From Nemertoderma westbladi (taxonomy: Eukaryota; Xenacoelomorpha; Nemertodermatida; Nemertodermatidae), in the NCBI GenBank assembly GCA_032718475.1, contig JAUCBJ010007525.1:1-64000 (forward strand): a stretch of 64,000 nt of DNA. The letters run 5' to 3'. Both the position numbers and the translations under genes were made by a program. The first letter of the stretch is position 1; each line of letters opens with the position of its first letter. This document shows, piece by piece, positions 32,289-42,368 of the stretch. A model generated the notes under the pieces. The model was not told where the DNA came from, did not search any database, and saw only the letters and a list, made by a program, of their open reading frames with translations.

Positions 32289-33999
32289 TTACGAGTCCAC
32301 ATCCGCATCGCCCTCATTATCGCTAATTGTCGATCCCGCATCGTCTTTGCTGCATCGTTCTTTCGGTTTTCCGCGAGCCACACTAAAAAAACAAAATAAT
32401 TAATTAATCAACTAATTTACTGTAAACGAATTCCTGTATGTAATGTAATAACGTAATAATGTAATGTAATGTAATAATGTAATAACGTAAGTAAGTACTG
32501 TATGTATGTACTCAGCACCGCAAATTTATTAATTACTTGCAATTTAATGCAATGGCGATAAACAGTTTCAGAGCGTAATATTGTAGCAGAATGGATGCCA
32601 TAATGTAGACCTACAGTACTAACCCAATCCTAACACATCTCAACCCTGCAGAATAGATGCCATAATGTAGGCCTACAGTACTAACCCAATCCCCCATGAT
32701 GTAGGCCTACAGTACTAACCCAATCCCCCATAATGTAGGCCTACAGTACTAACCCAATCCCCCATAATGTAGGCCTACAGTACTAACCCAATCCCCCATA
32801 ATGTAGGCCTACAGTACTAACCCAATCCCCCATAATGTAGGCCTACAGTACTAACCCAATCCCCCATAATGTAGGCCTACAGTACTAACCCAATCCCCCA
32901 TAATGTAGGCCTACAGTACTAACCGAATCCCCCATAATGTAGGCCTACAGTACTAACCCAATCCCCCATAATGTAGACCTACAGTACTAACCCAATCCCC
33001 CATAATGTAGGCCTACAGTACTAACCCAATCCCCCATAATGTAGACCTACAGTACTAACCCAATCCCCCGTAATGTAGGCCGACAGTACTAACCCAATCC
33101 CCCATAATGTAGGCCAAATGTTTACAATTATTTATACAGCAACTAATATAATTTGTGCAGTTTCTATCACTTATAATATATGTACAATCATTTCGTAATG
33201 TTACAATTTTGGAATAAAACTACATACATACTTGTTGCAAAGTACTTTACAGTGTTCTGATCATCGTGGCTTTATTTTCACTCACTAACGTTCGTTCGTG
33301 TAACAAAGCCACTCGGATCATCTCACTGTAAAGTGCTACTTTACACACAAGTATGTAAATAGTTATTACATAATAATTCTAATGTACTGTACTAATTATT
33401 GGTAATGAGAACAATAATAAGATATAAATTTTACCTGCTGCTGCTAGTGCACTGAATGTCCTGTCGAACTCCAGCTGTTTCTTCATCCATAATATCACTC
33501 TCATTTCCAACCGCAACCCGTTTCTTTCCTCTGAATCGTGTTGCGATACCAATGGAATACCCATCTTGATCGCTAGCACTTGCAATGTCCGAACCCTCAC
33601 AGACAACGCGCTCCTCTATTGCCTTAGCTGCCAATAGATCATCTGAAAAATATTATTAACATTGAAATTTAGTCTACAGTACTGTAATAATTTAATTATT
33701 ATTTGATTTAATAATTATTAGATTGTTAGATATTCATATGCGATGATCCTATCTAATTATCAGTATACTACCGTTAAAATACCTTTGCATGAGTTTCGAA
33801 TAAATGTGCAAGGCCAAGATCCCCATTGCCCAACTGCAGTGTCACCAGCACGTAACGACTCCCTCAGCGCCTTGGATGCAAGTTTAGTGTTTATGGGATA
33901 TGCTGATGTAAGTCCATCGGCCGACAACCATCCACTACATATTGTTGCAACTTCCTCAAAGCCATCCGGGCCCGTGAAGATGACAACACAATAAGCCAT
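32289..33999 (-). CDS. Three-exon gene inside the TTAA element (predicted 172 aa)
   Basis: Exons on the minus strand: 33999-33783, 33642-33435 and 32382-32289. Donors are AAAG|GTATTT and GCAG|GTAAAA; acceptors are TTTTCAG|AT and TTTTTTAG|TG. The split codons join in phase at both junctions and the total is 519 nt (172 codons plus stop), which chance rarely gives. Exon 1 encodes MAYCVVIFTGPDGFEEVA then GWLSADG and W residues, resembling the small 'VV-F ... V-P-W' N-terminal domain seen in many lineage-expanded, transposon-associated animal proteins. Exons 2 and 3 encode a Ser/Asp/Glu-rich region with a basic GKKRVA patch and an acidic end (SDNEGDADVDS). Function unknown; a small DNA- or protein-binding accessory factor is plausible. 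Confidence 0.65.
32590..33118. repeat. 34-bp minisatellite with palindromic cores
   Basis: About 14 copies of CATAATGTAGGCCTACAGTA plus CTAACCCAATCCCC; the first are diverged, the middle ones nearly identical. Each unit contains the palindromes GTAGGCCTAC and AGTACT. It lies in intron 2 of the gene at 32289-33999. Confidence 0.95.
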
Positions 34000-34469
34000 A
34001 TGTACAGAATATATACAGAATATCGTATATAAACAGAATATCGAAATATTACAGTTAGTTCAGGTTTACCAATCAGACAGCAATTTAATTAATGTATTAC
34101 AAAAATTTAAGGTAATAAAAAAAACAATAAAACTGTTAATGCAATAATATCCATCACAGTATTGCATGCATATATGTTCTTTAGGTAAGTACAGTAGATG
34201 CATTTACTAATAATGTGAATAATAATAATAGTGTGAATACAGTAAACATTATACTAGTAATATGCAACTTTACTCAAAACCTATAATATAATAATACACA
34301 ATGAGATGGCAGTGTGAATCAGAATAATACTGACAAATATAGTGTAAGTAACCAATCAGAAGCAATATATTATAACACCATAGGCAGGTATTGTGTTGTT
34401 GGGCAGTGTGTCTACTGTAATATCCATCCACATGGGAATGTATCATGGCGTCTGTCTGGCACATTGTAG

Positions 34470-34760
34470 AACTACAATATGAACGTTATTTCACTTAAAA
34501 ATAACGTTGAAAATTAACGTTTATAATTAAACTCGGAATTAACGTTACTATCGAACGTCATCACACATTGAGAGATCGATGAAAATTAACGTTCGAATTT
34601 TACGCTGAATTAACGATTATGATTGGTTTATTTTAAACATGCAATTTTTCTAGCATAGTGGAACGTTAATCAAACGTTGAACAATATGTTATTTATTCAT
34701 GTGATTTTCCAACTTAATCCACACCTATATTAACGTAAATTTAACGTACCATGTTTGCAG
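34470..34760. repeat. Right AACGTT-rich zone
   Basis: About ten AACGTT/TTAACGT-type motifs occur here, ending at ATGTTTGCAGGG (34751-34762), which is the inverted counterpart of CCTTGCAAACA near 31733. The two ends could be the termini of a nested approximately 3-kb element, but no matching target duplication is seen. Confidence 0.55.
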
Positions 34761-34839
34761 GGATGAGAGATTGTCGAAAAATATCAAAATTTATCCCCTT
34801 GGGGTATTATTTTACCCCACGTTACCAGGGGAGGGTTAA

Positions 34840-34982
34840 TAAGGAATGGGATATTTTCAGTGTCCCGACGTATTGATGCATTTTCTTCGCGTAGTTCTCG
34901 GAGTTCCTCTTTTATAGTAGGGCCTACAGAGCGATTCCAGGATAGAATCACCTACTGTACTCCACTTTGTTTTTCCTGTCAT
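34840..34982 (-). pseudogene. LINE ORF1-like remnant, 5' part
   Basis: It starts at ATG 34980-34982 on the minus strand. After a frame change it encodes a Glu/Arg-rich coiled-coil segment (EELRELREENASIRRDTEN) that runs into the TTAA insertion site. The coil resumes at 30705, so the two pieces were one gene before the insertion. Confidence 0.65.
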
Positions 34983-36720
34983 TGTCTTTGAGAACTCCAG
35001 ATAGATTTAGTTAAACTTAAAGTAGTAAATTGTTCTGGCGGATTGCAGAATTGAGTTTGCAGGTAGTTTGGTACCGGTACAGTAGTAACGGTAGGTATGT
35101 TAGTAAATACTGAAAGTCAGACTTTGTTATTTGGCACACTTTCTAGCTATCCATACCGGTATCCCGGTATCATGATAATTATTATAACGACAAGGAGTTT
35201 CATCGCCCAAAGAACACTTCAATATAATCTATAACAGTGGATTAATTTCTCCCCTTTGGGGCATCATCAGCACAAAAACACACTACTGCACTACAGGTAG
35301 GCCTACCAAACAAAAACCTGAAATAGACTGCCGATCACTCACAAACAAACGATGTATATCTACGGTACAAATAACATTCCCCCTACGGTTGTTTTGTGGT
35401 TAGAAAAGCCGTGCAGCCACGGTCCGCAGAGCTGACAAAATAGACAACTGAACTCTTAACGCCCTAAAGTCGGCATGTCACTTTACGAATAATTTCAATG
35501 GTATCCCGGTATGGCTGAATTGCTCCGTTTACTCATTATTATTATACTAACTTGAATAGTACTACTGTATATACTAACTTGAATTACATCCTACAGTATC
35601 CTTAAAATATGTGTGATTTGTTAAGATTGCAGGCGGAGGTCTTGAGAGAGAGTTTTGTAGCGCGGACAAATCAGCGGAGGCGAATTCAGAGGTGTGATTT
35701 CAGTAGAGGATAATATTGTGCGTCCAATCACATTCATTTTCCATTTCCTCATTAGGCCTACTACTGATTTACAAACAAACAGAGACTAACAGTTGGTAAA
35801 GAGATCTAGTGGTGAGACCATATAGTCGCCAATAAGTCAAACTATATGGTAAGCGCCAAAAAATCGTTTTTTTTTTTACTTTTTCGTTTTACCTGGGTAA
35901 AAAGGACCCGCTCTTTCCAATGGCCGCATTCTTATTGGTTAAATATTTAGGCAAATAGCCTAAATATAGAATCGGAAAACTATTGTATCTACCAGGCCCA
36001 AATTAGTCAAACTATGGCATAGAATTAATGAAATAAACCATTATCGTCAAAGTATCATAAACGCCATTTGTGCTATTACTATAGTATGAAGTATGACGTT
36101 ACAATAATGAGAAATTGTCATACATATTGTTAAAGTATTTGTTAAAAATTGGTTAAAACAATGTTGCCATAGAATTAATGAAATAAACCATTATCGTCAA
36201 AGTATCGTAAACGCCATTTGTGCTATTACTATAGTATGACAATTTGTAACGTCATACTATAGTAATAGCAATATTGAAATAAACCATTATCGTCAAAGTA
36301 TCGTAAATGCCATTTGTGCTATAGTAATAGCACAAATGGCATTTACGATACTTTGACGATAATGGTTTATTTCAATAATTCAAGGCAACATTGTTTTAAC
36401 CAATTTTTAACAAATACTTTAACGAATTAAATTAGTTTTCTTAACATGGCAACATTCTTGCAGTCAATTATACGTTTGCAAAATAGGGCGGGAATTTTTG
36501 TCAATGCATTATTCTTGGAATTTTCCGTATTTCATTGGTAACAATTAGCTACAAGCATAGCGCCTGCAGTACTTTTGTACAAAATAAGTAACCGTAAAAA
36601 GTATCCACTCAGCAAGTGCATTTTTTAGAACAAAAATAACTGATTCCATTATTATTCTTACATCACTACATTAGGATGCTCGCTTATGGGAACCTGATAA
36701 AGTTGTACCCATTGCACCTA
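34983..36720. other. Non-coding stretch with palindromes
   Basis: No gene recognised. It contains a 10-bp perfect hairpin, ACCATATAGT with ACTATATGGT (about 35817-35852), a T-run near 35870 and the inverted-repeat cluster at 35998-36425. Confidence 0.55.
35998..36425. repeat. Nested inverted-repeat cluster
   Basis: The unit AATAAACCATTATCGTCAAA plus GTATCGTAAA.GCCATTTGTG occurs three times forward and once inverted. The last two form a nearly perfect hairpin of about 50-bp arms (about 36270-36380) with a small loop. A wider pair, about 36128-36175 and 36384-36425, is also inverted (AACAATGTTGCC with GGCAACATTGTT). Confidence 0.85.
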
Positions 36721-36724
36721 TGGG

Positions 36725-38100
36725 AATCACCACGAACCATGTGGATGTGGAAGTCTTAGCCAGGGACGTGTGGAAGTCGTAGCAGTGGACCCTGTGGAAG
36801 TCCTAGCTGGAGACCTAATGGAAGTCGTAGTTGGAGACCCAATGTAAGTCGTAGCTGAGAACCATGTGGAAGTAGTAGCTGGGGACCATGTGTAAGTCGT
36901 AGCTGGGGACCATGTGTAAGTTGTAGCTGGGAACCTAATGAAAGTCGTAGCTGGAGACCTAATGAAAGTCGTAGCAGGGAACCTTGTGGAAGTCGTAACT
37001 GGGGACCCAATGAAAGTCGTAGCAGGGAACCTTGTGGAAGTCGTAACTGGGGACCCAATGAAAGTCGTAGCAGGGAACCTTGTGGAAGTCGTAACTGGGG
37101 ACCCAATGAAAGTCGTAGCAGGGAACCTTGTGGAAGTCGTAACTGGGGACCCAATGAAAGTCGTAGCAGGGAACCTTGTGGAAGTCGTAACTGGGGACCC
37201 AATGAAAGTCGTAGCAGGGAACCTTGTGGAAGTCGTAACTGGGGACCCAATGAAAGTCGTAGCGGGAAACCTTGTGGAAGTCTCAGCTGAGAACCATAAG
37301 GAAGTTGTAGCAGGGAACCATGTGTAAGTCGTAGCTGTGAACCTAATTGAAAGTCGTAGCTGGAGACCTAATGAAAGTCGTGGAACCATATTTAAGTCGT
37401 AGTCATGGACCAAGTGGAAGACGTAGAAGGGGACCATGTTGAACTCGTAACAGGAGAGCATGTGGAAGTTGTAGATGGGTACCATGTGGAAGTTGTAGCA
37501 GGGGACCTTATGGAAGTCATATCGGAGAGCCATGAGGAAGTCGTAGCTGGGGACCATGTGGAAGTCGAAGCTGTGGACCTAATGAAAGTCGTAGCGGGGA
37601 ACCTTGTGGAAGTCATATCGTAGCGGGGAACCATAAGGAAGTCTTAGTCAGGGACCCTGTGGAATTCGTAGCTGGGGGCCTAATGAAAGTCGTAGCTGGA
37701 GACCTAATCAATATCGTGAAACCATATTTAAGTCGTAGTCAGGGACCATATGGAAGTCGTAGCAGGGGACCATGTGGAAGTCGTAGCTGAGAACCATGTG
37801 GAAGTCGTAGCTGGGGACCCAAGGAAAGTCGTAGCGGGGAACCTTGTGGAAGTCGTAGATGAGAACGATGTGGAAGCCGAAGCTGTGGACCTAATGAAAG
37901 TCGTAGCTGAAACCTTATGGAAATCGTAGCTGAGAAGCATAAGGAAGTCATAGTAGGGGACCATGTGTAAGTCGTAGCTGTAGACCTAATTGAAAGTCGT
38001 AGCAGGGGACCATGTGAAAGTCCTAACAGGGGACCATGTGAAAGTCGTAACAGGGGACCATGTGGAAGTCGAAGCTGTGGACCTAATGAAAGTCGAAAGA
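36725..38100. repeat. 24/48-bp minisatellite
   Basis: The basic 24-bp unit resembles GGACCATGTGGAAGTCGTAG plus a few bases. At about 36961-37260 a 48-bp dimer, beginning GAAAGTCGTAGCAGGGAACC, repeats about six times almost perfectly. Because 24 and 48 are multiples of three, long open frames appear on both strands; they are repeat artefacts. Confidence 0.95.
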
Positions 38101-38206
38101 GGCTTATTATGAGGCATAATGAGATACGCATTGCGTATCTTCTTCAGTCAACCAATAATGGCCGATCAACAAATAAAAACTGATAATCACTACTATAATG
38201 GCAAAT

Positions 38207-38640
38207 CCCAAATTCCATATTCCCAAATCCCAAATACCTTAATCCCAAATACCTTAATCTCAAATACCTTATTCCCAAATCCCAAATACCTTATTCCAAA
38301 ATCCCAAATACCTTATTGCAAAATCCCAAATAACTTATTCCCAAATACCTTAAATTCCAAATCCCAAATACCTTATTCCCAAATCTCAAATACCTTATTC
38401 CCAAATCCCAAATACCTTATTCCCAAATCCCAAATACCCTATTCCCAAATCCCAAATACTTTATTCCCAAATCCCAACTACCTTATTCCCAAATCCCAAA
38501 TACCTTATTCCCAAATCCCAAATACCTTATTCCCAAATCCCTTATTCCCAAATCCCAAATACCTTATTCTCAAATACCTTATTCCCAGATCCCAAATACC
38601 TTATTCCCAAATCCATTATTCCCAAATCCCACATGGTATT
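38207..38640. repeat. 22-bp minisatellite
   Basis: Degenerate copies of TTATTCCCAAATCCCAAATA plus CC, about 20 units. A 185-codon frame through it is low-complexity and not a credible gene. Confidence 0.95.
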
Positions 38641-38865
38641 TGCGTCCAGTTTCCCCCCTGTCTCTCATTTGTATAGTTCTATGAAATGACCATATTAGTA
38701 GCAGTAATAAGATTTGGTAAAAATTTTACCCAAATATTATTTCCGCGTTGTGTGAAAATTTTGAACATATTTGTCTTTAATGTTCTATTAAATCGACTAT
38801 AGCAGCCTTATTCACCAAGTACATTACGTAATACTGTACACCGACAGTATCGAAAATATCATCTT

Positions 38866-39027
38866 ATGCCCGCTTAACCTTTTCTGGGCTTGAGATAGTT
38901 TGATGTTTGCTTGTTTTGCTAATTTTACGATACTTGCAAAGCCTGAAGGTGACGAAGGATCTGAATAAATTCTTAACAGTTTTTTGTCTAAGCTCCGGCT
39001 TAAAATCGGCTTCATCTTGCGAGGCAT
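38866..39027 (-). pseudogene. Truncated Polinton integrase (N-terminus only)
   Basis: It encodes only the first approximately 54 residues (MPRKMKPILSRSLDKKLLR onward, ending RLSGHK), close to the start of the integrase at 50456-51547. The catalytic core is missing because homology ends here. Confidence 0.85.
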
Positions 39028-39256
39028 CTTTTCGACAACCGCAAGTAATATGTATTTTCAAATCCCTTATAAAGGGCATCACCGTAAAAACAACTGAAAT
39101 TTTTTTATTTTCATTGAAGTTGATGATGATATTTTTTTTGCTTTTTGTATTTACTCTAGGTATATATTGAGGTTTTAAGACAGTAGCTAACGGTTTACTC
39201 AATACTAAGTATAATTTTCTTAATGTTACTTCCATTTTAACCATTATTATTACCAA
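39010..39256 (-). CDS. Small Polinton ORF upstream of integrase (left copy)
   Basis: Encodes LRKLYLVLSKPLA and PRVNT, matching the small ORF at 50234-50404, then continues into MPFIRDLKIHITCGCRKDAS, which overlaps the integrase start in another frame. In the right copy these two parts are in different frames. Function unknown. Confidence 0.45.
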
Positions 39257-39264
39257 CCCCGGTT

Positions 39265-39650
39265 AATTATTTTCGCAATAGCCACCCCGGCGGCTGTGGC
39301 GCCAGCTCCCGCAGCAAGTTTCGCGCCAATGCCGAGCAGGGGTATTAGAAATGGGAGTATACCTCCAGATTGATTGGTTAACTTTTTTCTGTAACTTGAT
39401 ATATTTTTGTTTTCCTATTGAATGATTTTAATACCTATTTATAACGGCGAATATTTCTAAATGAAATGTGGGTCAATTGTACGTTACCTTTTAGAACATT
39501 TAAAGCTGTATTTACAATGAGGCATATTAATTCGTTACTCGCGGTGTGGTAATAAAATAAGTTCTTTGTTGAAGGGTAGCGCTGCGTAAAAATTCAAATT
39601 CATTACGATATTTCTGCACAAGTCTATTCATTGTTGCAACATTATTTAAC
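39265..39650 (-). pseudogene. pX-like membrane protein remnant (left copy)
   Basis: The minus strand matches the 127-aa protein at 49848-50231 (nearly the same first 22 codons, and the C-terminal GGILPFLIPLLGIGAKLAAG-like hydrophobic stretch), but frameshifts split it. Confidence 0.7.
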
Positions 39651-39670
39651 AATTTTACAAAATTTGAATA

Positions 39671-40342
39671 TTAATTATTATTATTATTATCGCTACGTTT
39701 ATTGTCAATGTGATTTTTAATATAACAATTATGATTACGAAATATATCCAATCTAAATCTTAAATGTTCGGGTTTTTCCTGACATAAATCAATTAAGAAA
39801 TGTGAAAACGGGGCAATAGTTGCATCTTGATAGGAATCTACTAAGAATTTTGTCTGCCCAGGTAACATCTGCTTTGCGAAATTAAAAACCGAAAAACTAT
39901 TGCGTGGATTTTTTATTAATACTAACGTATGGCTATTAATTGACCTTGTACGGTTATGCTTCCCACCATAAAACATGTTTTGCATTATGAAACAAATAAA
40001 TATATTGGAATGATGAGCAACCTTAGTAAATAATACAGTTAAGGCTGTACTGGACTCTGCTTCTGTTAATAAATCATCTATAATTAATAAATCTCGACTA
40101 TTTACTAAACTATCTAAATTTTCGGGTATACCTTTGTAAAGGTAGGTAATACTGGGAATAGTCGGAGGATTGCTCCCGTAACAATGCAATACTCGCAAGG
40201 GGGATTCGTTGAAGCGGCCATTCTTGTGTTTGATTAAGTCACCGATAAAGGTAGATTTACCCGAACCGGATGGTCCTGAAATAATCATGCTTGTTCCCAT
40301 ACGAAAAATTAAATTATATGGCCCTGAATGAAAGCCAGCCAT
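39671..40342 (-). CDS. Polinton packaging ATPase (left copy)
   Basis: A 223-aa A32/FtsK-HerA-type ATPase, the motor thought to pump DNA into the capsid. It has Walker A GPSGSGKST near residue 24 and Walker B LLIIDDLL near residue 88. It begins MAGFHSGPYNLIF, in frame with the conserved MGTSMIISG; the right-hand copy has lost one base in this leader. Otherwise the two are strongly alike. It is the only intact gene in the decayed fragment, which suggests the insertion is not very old. Confidence 0.88.
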   Translation of the reverse strand: MAGFHSGPYNLIFRMGTSMIISGPSGSGKSTFIGDLIKHKNGRFNESPLRVLHCYGSNPPTIPSITYLYKGIPENLDSLVNSRDLLIIDDLLTEAESSTALTVLFTKVAHHSNIFICFIMQNMFYGGKHNRTRSINSHTLVLIKNPRNSFSVFNFAKQMLPGQTKFLVDSYQDATIAPFSHFLIDLCQEKPEHLRFRLDIFRNHNCYIKNHIDNKRSDNNNNN

Positions 40343-40519
40343 TTAATATTATTAAGATATATCAATATGTACCGGTAATATAACATAATATAAAGAACCA
40401 ACACCTTTACTATGTATATATGTAACAATTCACAAAAAAGCGCAATTTACAACAAAAAGTATGTACAACTGGAGTATTAATATATTTATCATGGCATTCT
40501 TTCATTCTGCTTTTTTACC

Positions 40520-41010
40520 TTACTTGATAAGATTGTGTAATCGTATACCAGCAATCAACAGACATTGTTTTCGATTTAAATAATGTCCATACCAAGTGAG
40601 ATGGCAGTGACATCTTATAAATTCATTATACTTGTTAGTTTGAAATTTACGTTCTATACCACGCCCATAGCATTTAGTACTGGAAATATATCTTAGAGTA
40701 TGTTCCGTCGAAGTGCGAATTACTCTCATACACAAATCATTGCAAAGAATACCTTAATCAAGTTTCAAATAGTACTTTTTTTGTTTTTATACCTCTCGAT
40801 GATTCCTCTTTATATGTCTTAAAGTAAATGTCAAAATTAATTTCATTAAATTAAATAAATTAAATTAAAATTAATTTCCACATATTGATCAATACATGTC
40901 ACACAAATCCCATGCTTATTAACGCATATGTAACAATCAAGATGTTTTAAATTAGAATAACAAATACTACAATTTGTGTTTATTAAAATATCAATTTTTC
41001 TTAAATATCC
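40520..41010 (-). pseudogene. RING-finger protein remnant (left copy)
   Basis: Around 40870-41000 (minus) the translation keeps the C-x2-C, C-x3-H-x2-C-x2-C spacing seen in the right-hand RING protein (48468-48920). Stops and frame changes break it. A separate frame at 40520-40735 covers the C-terminal region. Confidence 0.55.
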
Positions 41011-41062
41011 AAACCAAAATCGTTAAAATGTTGATAAAATATTTATAATATAGCTGAAAAAG

Positions 41063-41513
41063 TCAAGAATCATCTTCATTGTCATCGGATTCATCAGTGG
41101 TTACAAGGGTTTCTTTCGAAATAATAACTATAAACAAAGCCATAATTTCATAAGAATTTTGACGATCTAATTTGATCTCAAACTTTTCACCTTTATTGAG
41201 CACGATATTCCCACTATATTGACTAAAAACAATTAAGTTATCTGACATTGATAAAATTGTGATTGATTCTAAATTTCCATCATCTTCTACATTGCATTGT
41301 AATCTAATAGGTAATTAGTAGAATCTACCTCGCCAAAAAGATCAATAGAACGTAGTTCTTTTCTTGCTTGTTCAGAAATATCTATTTTAAAATTAGGTTG
41401 TGAAGGATAATAAATAGTGTTACCAATAACAATAAAAGTAAGATTATCAACAGTATTAAATGTATGTCTTATTTACAGGTGTATCAGAAGACATTATTAT
41501 TACTATTATTTTA
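41063..41513 (-). pseudogene. First Polinton gene, decayed (left copy)
   Basis: The C-terminal 61 codons (to EKFEIKLDRQNSYEIMALFI and an acidic end) match the 147-aa protein at 47859-48302. The N-terminal half begins MSSD at about 41513 and is frameshifted. Confidence 0.65.
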
Positions 41514-41539
41514 TATAATAACAATTAAATAACAACGAC

Positions 41540-42208
41540 TGGTATGTATCGTACCGCATGGTTAACCCTATCCATACCGGGGGGGGGGGACTTTTGGAGA
41601 CGCACTTTATTTGATTGCTTGGTTCAAAGCCAAACCACATTTATTGCAAGTGAAATTCCGTTACTTTTCCTAAAATTTATTATTCTTTATCTTAAAACAA
41701 AAATTTATTTTCATATTATTATTTATGACCATGAAAATGACTCGTAAACTGACCTGTCTCTGAAACTGTCATATTATTGCTGAACTATTATAGGCGGGAA
41801 ATTTAAAATTCAATCAATTTAATATCAATTTAAAATCAATTTAAACATAATTATAGTATATAAATATTATATTTGAGCATTAGTGTGTGGCATATTTGGA
41901 TAGAGGAATAAATTTTGTATCTAAAACTTTTTACTTTAAAGTAATATCATCACACCACACAAAGTTATATGCTTCCAAACTTTACGTCCCCAAAAGTCCC
42001 CCCCCCCCGGTAGTTTGAGCGTCTAAAATACCCCGGTATGGATAGGGTTAAGCAAATGTATAATTAATCAGATATTGTATAATGTTCTGATACACAGTCA
42101 GACAGTGTCGTGTAAACCAAGTACGGGTACGGTACTCATAACTGGTACTTAATAATCCCACCACCGTGACAAGATATATACTGTATATCCAAAGTCTCAG
42201 TCTACACC
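41540..42208 (-). repeat. 3' LTR of the Gypsy element, with a MITE inside
   Basis: Starts TGGTATGTATCGTACCG on the plus strand. After removing the 482-bp MITE and one TTAA it is about 183 bp. The inner edge is placed where a polypurine-like CGGGGGAGTTGG (minus strand, about 42207-42218) would precede TGTAGACTGAG. Confidence 0.65.
41566..42047. mobile_element. piggyBac-like MITE (482 bp)
   Basis: Flanked by TTAA at 41562-41565 and 42048-42051. Terminal inverted repeats are CCCTATCCATACCGGGG. A second, subterminal inverted match carries a G/C homopolymer and GGGACTTTTGG.GACG. Removing it restores the LTR seen at 46844. No coding sequence. Confidence 0.92.
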
Positions 42209-42368
42209 AACTCCCCCGTTTTCTGAGATTTTTAGGACGTTAAAAATCTATGCGCTAGTAAAGCGAACCACTGGTTTATGTAAACGCGTACTTCTGCGTA
42301 AACAAGATTTCAAACAACTTTCAGTTTCGTGGTTGTCCGTTGTACAGGGGTGTATGTCCTGAAGGTCA

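Larger units (their letters stand above)
30710..34835. mobile_element. TTAA-flanked (piggyBac-like) element carrying a spliced gene
   Basis: TTAA at 30706-30709 and 34836-34839 flanks ends reading CCCTCCCCCGG and, from the other side, CCCTCCCCTGG. Just inside both ends is a related GTAACGTGGGGTA segment. TTAA duplication plus CCC termini is the piggyBac pattern. Insertion is confirmed because LINE ORF1 coding sequence resumes on both sides. No piggyBac transposase is visible. Inside are degenerate repeats, two AACGTT-rich zones, an intron-containing gene (32289-33999) and a 34-bp minisatellite. It may be non-autonomous, with a second element nested inside. Confidence 0.8.
38866..41513 (-). 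mobile_element. Decayed, inverted Polinton (Maverick) fragment
   Basis: Read on the minus strand, this matches the start of the right-hand Polinton (47859-50620) gene for gene: unknown protein, RING protein, ATPase, pX-like protein, small ORF, integrase N-terminus. Homology stops about 55 codons into the integrase, at about 38866. Most genes carry frameshifts; the ATPase is intact. The other end is cut by the Gypsy element about 25 bases upstream of the first gene. Confidence 0.88.

Noticed and set aside
32590-33118. Regular 34-bp repeat resembling a CRISPR array
   Set aside because: Units are contiguous with no unique spacers, no cas genes are present, and the DNA is eukaryotic; it is a minisatellite.
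36727-37557. 276-codon minus-strand frame and its opposite-strand partners
   Set aside because: Produced by the 24/48-bp repeat, low-complexity, and open on both strands.
38119-38676. 185-codon frame rich in IPNTL
   Set aside because: It translates the 22-bp minisatellite and has no domain.
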